Part shown: piece after piece, positions 6,396 through 12,294 of the stretch | Numbering within the stretch: position 1 is the stretch's first letter | Layout of the letters: each line of letters begins with the position of its first letter | Source: an uncultured Lachnospiraceae bacterium | GTDB taxonomy: Bacteria; Bacillota_A; Clostridia; Lachnospirales; Lachnospiraceae | NCBI GenBank assembly: GCA_910587495.1 | Contig: CAJUMT010000094.1 | Location: 1 to 12,294, forward strand | Direction of reading: 5' to 3' | Length of the DNA stretch: 12,294 nt | Made by a program: the position numbers and the translations under genes | The notes under the pieces: model-generated | The model's input: the letters and a program-made list of their open reading frames with translations, nothing else | Databases searched by the model: none | What the model was told of the DNA's origin: nothing

Positions 6396-8288
6396 TTAGA
6401 ATCTCAAGGTAAAATCCGAATAATCCAGAGAAAAGTTCGGATTATAATAAGGATCTCCGGCGTCCAGAGCCTCTTTCCACTTTTCGCGGAAATGGATGCA
6501 TTCCCGTTCATAGCGGCGAAGCTTTTCCCCTTCTTCCATTCCTCTTGTCTTGGATTCATAATGATACAGCTCGGCAAAAGGTGTAAAAATATTCAGATAC
6601 CCTTTTTCCCGTATTTTCAGGCAGAAATCCACATCATTTAAAGATATGGTGAATGTCTCGTCCAGACCTTCCACTTCTTCATAAATTTTACGTTTTACCA
6701 AAAGACAGGCAGCCGTCACAGCCGTCACATCCTGAGCATAGCACAAACGCCCCATATAGCCTAAATGTTCTTTGGGCATCTTATAGTGGGTATGCCCTGC
6801 AGAGCGATGGGCGCCAAGCCCTATAACTACTCCGGCATGCTGGATCGTATTGTCTCCATAATAAAGTTTTGCGCCTACTGCTCCCACATCCTGACGCTGC
6901 GCATACATAAGCATTTGTTCGATCCAATCCGGCGTAATCACTTCCGTGTCGTTGTTAAGAAACAGAACATATTCGCCTTTGGCAAAACCTGCGCCATAAT
7001 TATTAATCTTAGAATAATTAAATTCTCCTGTATAAGTGACTACCTGCGCCTGAGGTATTGCTTTCAACTCTTCATAATAGGCAAAAATACTCTGCTCCTG
7101 ACTGTTGTTCTCTATGATGATGATCTCAAAATTCTTCCAGGTAGATTTTTTAAGAATTGAACCGACACACCTTTTCAAGTCTGACACATGATCTTTATTG
7201 GGAATCAGGATGCTGACAAGGGGTGATCCTTTTATGGGATATTTCACCTGAAAGATTGTCGGGAAAGCCCGGGTGCTTTCTACTTCCACCTCTGTCTGAT
7301 AATACTCCCGCATATGATCATGAACTGCCCGTTTGGCCGCATCGATGGCATAGGTCTTCGCATTGATGTCCGCCGCTACTGAATTGGGGTGGGAGCGCCA
7401 GTAATACAGAATCTTCGGTATATGCTGTACGTTCTTCGCCTCCTCTGTCAGACGCAGTATCATGTCATGGTCCTGGCTTCCGTCGTATGCAGGCCGGAAC
7501 AACCCTGTCTTTTCCAAAAGTTTCTCATCAAACACAGAAAAATGACAGATATAATTGTTGGCTCTAAGGTTATCCGGAGAATAATCCGGCTTAAAGTGGA
7601 GTACGATCAGATCGTTAAGGTCAGGCGAAGTAAACGTGGCCTCGTCCGTATAAACATAATCTGCGTTCTTTTCGCAGATGACTTTCATGCACTCATACAA
7701 CAGGCTTGGATGCATCACGTCGTCATGATCGAAAAGTCCGATGAAATCTCCGGTCGCCATGGAAAAGCAAACATTGGTATTGCCTGAAATGCCCAGATTT
7801 TTCTCGATTTTCTGATACCTGATCCGGCTGTCCTCTTCACCATATTGTCTGCACACTTCGCCCACATCCGCATGTTTCTCGTCGCTTCCGTCCGCCAGAC
7901 ACAATTCCCAGTTTTTATAAGTCTGGTTTCTTACGGAATCTATCATTTCCCGCAGGAATTTTTCCGGCGTATTATAAAGAGGCACCAGTACGCTGATCTT
8001 TATATCGCGGGGAAATACGGTATTTTCTTCTTCTTTTCTTCTGGCCTCGTCAGGAAAACTCTTTGTTCCGAAGTCCACCCGTTTCACGGCCTCGCCCCGC
8101 TTCTGCCGCCAGCGCTTGTACATACCTTTAAAACCGCCGTAATGGATATACGCGTTTCTCATGCGCAGGAAGAAGTGAACCACAACCCGCAGAGGCTTAC
8201 TCGCCTTCCAGTACCAGGTATCCCGCACGCCGTCAAATCGTTTGTCTCTGTGCGCAGGAAGTTCTTCCTGCCTGTGTTCTTTGCCCAT
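6396..8288 (-). CDS. Tandem-domain family 2 glycosyltransferase
   Basis: This 630-residue cytosolic protein carries two GT-A type family 2 domains. After a basic leader (1-95) the first domain begins at ISVLVPLYNT (98-107), has the metal-binding FDHDD (186-190) and the acceptor-side QDHDMILR (272-279). The second begins at VSILIPNKDH (358-367), has LNNDTEV (444-450) and ends its catalytic part with NDVDFCLKIR (551-560). The C-terminal NPNFSLDYSDFTLR pattern is typical of large clostridial rhamnan or wall-glycan glycosyltransferases. Both domains retain nucleotide-sugar and metal motifs, so the protein may add two sugars or alternate linkages during polymer elongation. It follows the methyltransferase-kinase gene by 15 bases and precedes the SGNH gene. 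The ribosome binding site (AGAAAG-type) is weaker than elsewhere in the operon. Donor sugars cannot be told from sequence; rhamnose is a guess from family resemblance. Confidence 0.9.
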   Translation of the reverse strand: MGKEHRQEELPAHRDKRFDGVRDTWYWKASKPLRVVVHFFLRMRNAYIHYGGFKGMYKRWRQKRGEAVKRVDFGTKSFPDEARRKEEENTVFPRDIKISVLVPLYNTPEKFLREMIDSVRNQTYKNWELCLADGSDEKHADVGEVCRQYGEEDSRIRYQKIEKNLGISGNTNVCFSMATGDFIGLFDHDDVMHPSLLYECMKVICEKNADYVYTDEATFTSPDLNDLIVLHFKPDYSPDNLRANNYICHFSVFDEKLLEKTGLFRPAYDGSQDHDMILRLTEEAKNVQHIPKILYYWRSHPNSVAADINAKTYAIDAAKRAVHDHMREYYQTEVEVESTRAFPTIFQVKYPIKGSPLVSILIPNKDHVSDLKRCVGSILKKSTWKNFEIIIIENNSQEQSIFAYYEELKAIPQAQVVTYTGEFNYSKINNYGAGFAKGEYVLFLNNDTEVITPDWIEQMLMYAQRQDVGAVGAKLYYGDNTIQHAGVVIGLGAHRSAGHTHYKMPKEHLGYMGRLCYAQDVTAVTAACLLVKRKIYEEVEGLDETFTISLNDVDFCLKIREKGYLNIFTPFAELYHYESKTRGMEEGEKLRRYERECIHFREKWKEALDAGDPYYNPNFSLDYSDFTLRF

Positions 8289-8303
8289 ACTTCTATCACT
8301 TTC

Positions 8304-10511
8304 TTATTTAAGTTCCGCTCCGCCCCGTAAGCGCCGAGGCTTTGCTGATTTAATATTTTTCAGTTTTTTCAAAAAACGAAACGGCGCGCTGGCATAAAGC
8401 CTTTCGGCGCTCCGCACCCGGTTTAAAAGATGCATGCATGCATAAGCCGTATCCGGGTGCAGCTCTTCTATCACCAGTTCCCCATAGAGACGCCCAGTGC
8501 CTGCTACCAGGTTCGTGACGACGATCTGCGGATCGATCGTAGTATACAAAATTCCCTGGTCTTCCAGTTCCCGTCCGTTGTGGCTGTAGGAGATCGGGTA
8601 AGTTCCGCCCAATTCGCCCAAAAGGCGTTTAACCTTTACCAGGCAGGTCTGTTCCGCCGGATCTAAGCGAACCGCTGTCGCCCCCTGCGGAAGCAGAAGT
8701 TCCATATGGGTCACGCCTCTTTTGTCAGGCTTTGCGTTGACCCAGAAACTTTCTTCTTCGCAAAATCCCTTCCCCATATCCACATACACCTGTATCCTGT
8801 CCTTTTTTACCTCTTTTACCATCTCTTCTAAACGAATGGTACGTCCGGCGGTGGCAAGATACTGGGCGCCTATGGTCGCGGTTCCGTCCAGAAGCCAGAG
8901 CTGGAAATGATGCTCCATGTCGGAAAAAATCTTCTCTTCTTCCCCGGAAATCCCCATCTGTGCCATCAGTCCTAACCCCTGAAGATCTTCTCTGCTGTGA
9001 AGATACAGATGTATGGCGCGCCACAGCAGGTATTCCACAGGCACCTGTACCGGAAACGTCCACTCATAGTCAATAATCCAAAAACTGTCCTCAGCTTCCA
9101 TGAGATTCCCGAAAATCCAGTCCAGGTTGTTAAAGACAGCTCCTTTGTATACTTTTGAAAATTCTGGATTTCCGAACATCTCCGTAAAAATTTCACTTTT
9201 GGAAAAAGGACAAAGGCTCTCTTCCAAGGCATCCAAAAGAAGCCTTTTAAAAGCTAAAAGATCCTCAAAAAGACCTTCATAGTCCTTTTGTTTTCTATGT
9301 TCGTCCAGCCGTTCCTCATAGGTTTTTCCCTGCAAATATTCAAAGCAGGCGCTTTCTTCTTGCAGGCGGCACCGGTTAACGCGAACCGGGCTTTTCATAT
9401 ACTGCTCATTAAGCGCCTGTTCCTGGCAGGCCATATTTTCTATATGTTTTTTTGCCTCCCCTGTCAGAGGAACTTTACGCACTTCTTTTCCGTTTGGCCC
9501 TTTTACAATGTCCGTCCGGATCATAAAACGGTCAGAGCGGTCATTGGAATATTTCGTATAAATAATCTGTTCCTCCGGCGCAGGTCCTGCCACACACAGA
9601 TACGCATTGGCATATTCTGGAAAACGCCCGTCTGCGATAAGCTGGTCATAGACCTTCTCTTCATCAAAAAGTACCAGCCGTTCGCCTTCAAAATTCCGCA
9701 GATTATGGTTCAGTTCTCCTGCTTTGGGAAGATATTCATCCGAATAAACAGCATTTGGAAACCATCGTTCGGGATAAGGATAATAGAATCTTATGTCTTC
9801 ACACCCGCTCTTCTCAAAGATCTGCAGAAGCTCCTGCTTTGAAAATGTATGCCCGTTTCCTTCCAGGCTGTCAAAATACCTGCCGGTGTGCGGCTCCATG
9901 GCACCCGCCCAGTATTTAAGCCCGAATCTGTTATCCGCGGCAAGCACCAAATGACCTCCAGACGCCAGATAATTTTTTAGTTTTATAATTGCTGATACTT
10001 CCGAATGCGGACAGGAAAAATATTTTCCCGCCTCTGCCAAAATCCCCGGCGCTATGATCCAGTCGAAAACTTTCCGCTCTTCCGTAAAGGTATCTAAAAC
10101 AGTCCATGGATCTCCTGCATAAACCTCCAGATTGCGCGCATCCGCATACCTTTGTGCCAATATACGGCTTCGGCTTATATTTTCCTCCAGGCAGACGACC
10201 GTTTTTGCTTTTTTTATAAAACCAGCCGTCAACTGTCCTGTGTCCGCTCCCATTTCCAATACCCGGTCTGTTTCCCTGATCGGAAGCCACTCTGTTAAAT
10301 TAGCCCGCAGATGAGACAGATGATACAACACCGGCCAGGAGACCGAAGTTCCCCGGCGGCAGTCATAGCCGGACGCCACAAGGGTACGGATCTTTTCGTC
10401 TTCCAAACGGACAGGCTGGAGATTTTCTAGATTTTCTTCCAGATATCCGACCGTGACATTTCCATATGCTTCCTTATAAAAATCGCCGTCTTTATATGTT
10501 TCTTTTTCCAT
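8304..10511 (-). CDS. Methyltransferase fused to a kinase-like domain and beta-rich tail
   Basis: This 735-residue protein has three parts. Residues 40-260 form a class I SAM-dependent methyltransferase: VLEMGADTG (84-92) is the SAM-binding loop, an acidic pair (109-110) fits the ribose contact, and NRFGLKYW (194-201) and FYYPYP (242-247) are typical of clostridial glycan-operon members. Residues 310-545 resemble a protein/LPS-kinase fold: NLDWIFGN (462-469) places D and N five residues apart as in HxD-x(4)-N catalytic loops, and DYEW (481-484) sits where the metal-binding DFG lies; K346 may be the ATP-binding lysine. Asparagine replaces the usual catalytic-loop histidine. Residues 565-690 look like a beta-sandwich, followed by a basic tail. 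The gene lies six bases after the ABC ATPase gene. Modification or capping of the exported glycan, as WbdD does in E. coli O9a, is an inference. The methyltransferase call is firm; the kinase call is moderate. Confidence 0.82.
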   Translation of the reverse strand: MEKETYKDGDFYKEAYGNVTVGYLEENLENLQPVRLEDEKIRTLVASGYDCRRGTSVSWPVLYHLSHLRANLTEWLPIRETDRVLEMGADTGQLTAGFIKKAKTVVCLEENISRSRILAQRYADARNLEVYAGDPWTVLDTFTEERKVFDWIIAPGILAEAGKYFSCPHSEVSAIIKLKNYLASGGHLVLAADNRFGLKYWAGAMEPHTGRYFDSLEGNGHTFSKQELLQIFEKSGCEDIRFYYPYPERWFPNAVYSDEYLPKAGELNHNLRNFEGERLVLFDEEKVYDQLIADGRFPEYANAYLCVAGPAPEEQIIYTKYSNDRSDRFMIRTDIVKGPNGKEVRKVPLTGEAKKHIENMACQEQALNEQYMKSPVRVNRCRLQEESACFEYLQGKTYEERLDEHRKQKDYEGLFEDLLAFKRLLLDALEESLCPFSKSEIFTEMFGNPEFSKVYKGAVFNNLDWIFGNLMEAEDSFWIIDYEWTFPVQVPVEYLLWRAIHLYLHSREDLQGLGLMAQMGISGEEEKIFSDMEHHFQLWLLDGTATIGAQYLATAGRTIRLEEMVKEVKKDRIQVYVDMGKGFCEEESFWVNAKPDKRGVTHMELLLPQGATAVRLDPAEQTCLVKVKRLLGELGGTYPISYSHNGRELEDQGILYTTIDPQIVVTNLVAGTGRLYGELVIEELHPDTAYACMHLLNRVRSAERLYASAPFRFLKKLKNIKSAKPRRLRGGAELK

Positions 10512-10517
10512 GCCCTT

Positions 10518-11798
10518 TTAACCTTTTTCCACCGTGATCACCGTGTTCATATCATAAAATCCCACCGTATCCTTATCGGACAATACTGTCATCCCCACCA
10601 AATCATACAGTCTGTGGTACACTTTGAACTCGTCGCCCTCATAACCAGTACAGCCTAAAGAAATCAGATACTCTCCCCCCTGCAGGTCAATCCGCTGGCT
10701 GTAGGTGACAATGCGCGTCTCCCCCGCCTCCACGGTTCCGGTTTCCACCCGCTCAAACATACTGTTGGTTCCTGTTATGTCCGTTCCCTGCTTGTTGCGG
10801 ATTGTAATGGTAAAGATGGGATTTTTGATTCGGCTGTGAAAATAAAGCTTTGCCTTAACCTGACAGACAGAACCTTTTTCAATAATACTGGAAAACTGCC
10901 CATACTGGTCGATAATCCCGAAATCCACGATCTCCGCCTGTTTCTCGCCATAATCCAGGATCGCAGGGTTGACTTCAAAATGGCCTTTCCAGGCTTTTCC
11001 CTCGACGGTATGTTGATGAATCTTGCTTTTACCGCTCACATCTTCCAATGTCTCCTCGTCCAGCTGATGAACCAGGAGCTTTTTATACATATTTACCATA
11101 TCTTTGGGAGAACCTTCCGCCAGTTTTACACCTTTATTGAGAAGGATCACCCGATCACAGTATTTGGCAATACTGGTTAAGTCGTGGCTGACGAACAAGA
11201 TTGTTTTGCCTTGTTTTTTAAACTCTTCAAACTTATGGTAGCATTTTGCCTGAAAGAATACGTCGCCCACCGACAGCGCTTCGTCCACGATCAGAATCTC
11301 CGGGTCTATATTGATCGCCACAGCGAAGGCAAGGCGCACAAACATACCGCTGGAATAGGTTTTGACCGGCTGATGAATAAATTCTCCAATATCCGCAAAA
11401 TCCAGAATATCCGCAAGCCTTGCTTCTATCTCTTCTTCTGAAAAGCCGAGCATCGTCCCGTTCAGATATACGTTCTCCAATCCGGTATACTCCATATTAA
11501 ACCCTGCACCCAGCTCTAAAAGAGCAGAGATCCGCCCGTTTATGTCCATCACTCCGTCGGTCGCGCTCAGCACGCCGGTGATAATCTTTAAAATTGTGGA
11601 TTTACCGGAGCCGTTGACGCCGATAATCCCCACCGTCTCACCCTGGCCGATGGTCATACTCACATCTTTTAAAGCGTAATGCTCGCTGTAACATTTCTTC
11701 TTTGTAAGACCTAAAGAATCTTTTAAACGGTCTCGGTTCCGATTATATAATTTATAAATTTTTGTGATATGTTCCAGTTTAATCGCGGGGTTGTTCAT
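10518..11798 (-). CDS. Polysaccharide ABC exporter ATPase with Wzt-like C-terminal domain
   Basis: This 426-residue protein energises export of a lipid-linked polysaccharide or wall teichoic-type polymer. The nucleotide-binding domain (1-240) has Walker A GVNGSGKST (60-68), the YSSGM signature (148-152) used by Wzt/TagH ATPases in place of LSGGQ, Walker B ILIVDE (168-173) and the switch histidine H205. The insertion before Walker A (about 20-40, basic) is typical of the subfamily. A beta-rich extension (about 270-426) corresponds in place and length to the Wzt C-terminal domain, which in E. coli O9a binds the modified end of the O-polysaccharide and gates export. AGAGGT precedes the start with a rather long spacer. 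It lies 35 bases after the permease gene and 6 before the methyltransferase gene. Glycan-end recognition by this tail is inferred from position and beta content, not from matched binding residues. Confidence 0.92.
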   Translation of the reverse strand: MNNPAIKLEHITKIYKLYNRNRDRLKDSLGLTKKKCYSEHYALKDVSMTIGQGETVGIIGVNGSGKSTILKIITGVLSATDGVMDINGRISALLELGAGFNMEYTGLENVYLNGTMLGFSEEEIEARLADILDFADIGEFIHQPVKTYSSGMFVRLAFAVAINIDPEILIVDEALSVGDVFFQAKCYHKFEEFKKQGKTILFVSHDLTSIAKYCDRVILLNKGVKLAEGSPKDMVNMYKKLLVHQLDEETLEDVSGKSKIHQHTVEGKAWKGHFEVNPAILDYGEKQAEIVDFGIIDQYGQFSSIIEKGSVCQVKAKLYFHSRIKNPIFTITIRNKQGTDITGTNSMFERVETGTVEAGETRIVTYSQRIDLQGGEYLISLGCTGYEGDEFKVYHRLYDLVGMTVLSDKDTVGFYDMNTVITVEKG

Positions 11799-11833
11799 AG
11801 CTGTTTTTATACCTCTCTTTTACACCGCAATGC

Positions 11834-12294
11834 TTACAGCACATCCGCAAAATGCACTTTTAATTTCTGAAATACACTGCTGCCAACTATCCAGATCAGG
11901 ACTGTCACGACCCAGAAGTAGGCATTCATCCATCCCAGCCCTGCGATCGTATCGGTCTGAAACAAAGCGGCCCGGTAACCATAGACAATATAGCACAGAG
12001 GATTTAGTTTCAGTATGGCCAAAAACGGATATTTAACCAGCAGATCCTCAAGCGACCACATAATCGGCGTCATCCAAATGCCCACCTGAAGGAATATATT
12101 GATAATCTGGCTTAAATCTCTGAAAAATACTACCAAAGCGCTGGTCAGCATACACACACCTGTGACAAAGATCATTAAACCGGCGCTGAAATAAACTACT
12201 TTCAGCGTATGCAGTCCCGGATAATACCCGTACAATGCAAACAGAAAGACCATAAACAATACAAAAAATCCGTGAATAAAAAGCGCCGCAATGG
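11834..12294 (-). CDS. ABC-2 permease of polysaccharide export, Wzm/TagG type (5' end missing)
   Basis: The frame is open to the right window edge with no stop, so the gene begins outside and only the last 152 codons are visible. A TTG at 12257-12259 could be mistaken for a start, but the codons upstream of it stay open and hydrophobic. The fragment holds the second half of an ABC-2 transporter: hydrophobic helices, the conserved VVFFRDLSQIINI cytosolic segment, MTPIMWS, and LNPLCYIVYGYR near the last helix, ending in a short basic-acidic tail. These are the usual marks of the Wzm/TagG permease that pairs with the ATPase encoded 35 bases downstream. Together they would move an undecaprenyl-linked glycan from the cytosol to the outer face of the membrane. 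The family is clear; whether the cargo is a teichoic acid, rhamnan or other polymer is not. Confidence 0.9.
   Translation of the reverse strand, partial: IAALFIHGFFVLFMVFLFALYGYYPGLHTLKVVYFSAGLMIFVTGVCMLTSALVVFFRDLSQIINIFLQVGIWMTPIMWSLEDLLVKYPFLAILKLNPLCYIVYGYRAALFQTDTIAGLGWMNAYFWVVTVLIWIVGSSVFQKLKVHFADVL

Noticed and set aside
8431..8443. Alternating TGCATGCATGCAT run
   Set aside because: Short simple repeat inside coding sequence, explained by the codons of the protein; no further copies seen.
9288..9842. Plus-strand open frame within the methyltransferase-kinase gene (184 codons)
   Set aside because: Antisense shadow with a composition rich in F, I and K and no recognisable domain; the sense protein has recognisable domains on either side of this stretch.
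12257..12259. TTG as the start of the permease gene
   Set aside because: The frame stays open and hydrophobic upstream to the window edge, and an ABC-2 permease needs about 110 more N-terminal residues.

Overview
The window looks like a piece of a Gram-positive Firmicutes chromosome, most likely a gut clostridium of the Lachnospiraceae type. The reasons are the moderate G+C, strong AGGAGG-type ribosome binding sites, tightly packed leftward operons, a lipoprotein-type phosphoesterase, and families that commonly occur together in that group (CotH kinase, VTC polyphosphate-polymerase domain, DUF4956, clostridial tandem GT2 proteins). This assignment comes from protein flavour and was not checked by a search. 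There is no rRNA, tRNA, CRISPR array, transposase or integrase. No stretch without a gene exceeds about 135 bases.

Left block (1-3212, all minus strand): an operon reading leftward from a good sigma-A promoter at 3257-3285. It encodes a membrane-anchored CotH-family kinase-like protein, a VTC/triphosphate-tunnel polymerase-like protein, a DUF4956 membrane protein, and the first 56 codons of a gene cut by the window edge that resembles the start of a clostridial glycosyltransferase. Intergenic gaps are 4-19 bases, so the four genes should be co-transcribed.

Middle (3346-4701, plus strand): one gene transcribed divergently from the CotH operon. It encodes a predicted exported lipoprotein with a fibronectin/purple-acid-phosphatase-like N-terminal domain and a complete metallophosphoesterase domain. 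It ends at a hairpin (4711-4750) with T-rich tracts on both strands, which probably terminates both this gene and the convergent operon to its right.

Right block (4757-12294, all minus strand): an operon for making and exporting a surface polysaccharide or wall glycopolymer. In transcription order it has the 3' part of an ABC-2 permease (Wzm/TagG type), an ATPase with a Wzt-like C-terminal extension, a 735-residue protein joining a methyltransferase, a kinase-like fold and a beta-rich tail, a tandem-domain GT2 glycosyltransferase, a membrane-anchored SGNH hydrolase, and a GtrA-family membrane protein. No promoter for this block lies inside the window.

The most interesting points are two. First, the methyltransferase-kinase fusion lies next to an ATPase carrying a substrate-recognition-type C-terminal domain. 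This recalls the WbdD/Wzt chain-capping and export system of E. coli O9a, here in an apparent Gram-positive. Second, the CotH-VTC-DUF4956 triad faces a secreted phosphoesterase across a shared promoter region and sits between surface-glycan genes, which suggests an uncharacterised phosphate- or polyphosphate-linked envelope modification.
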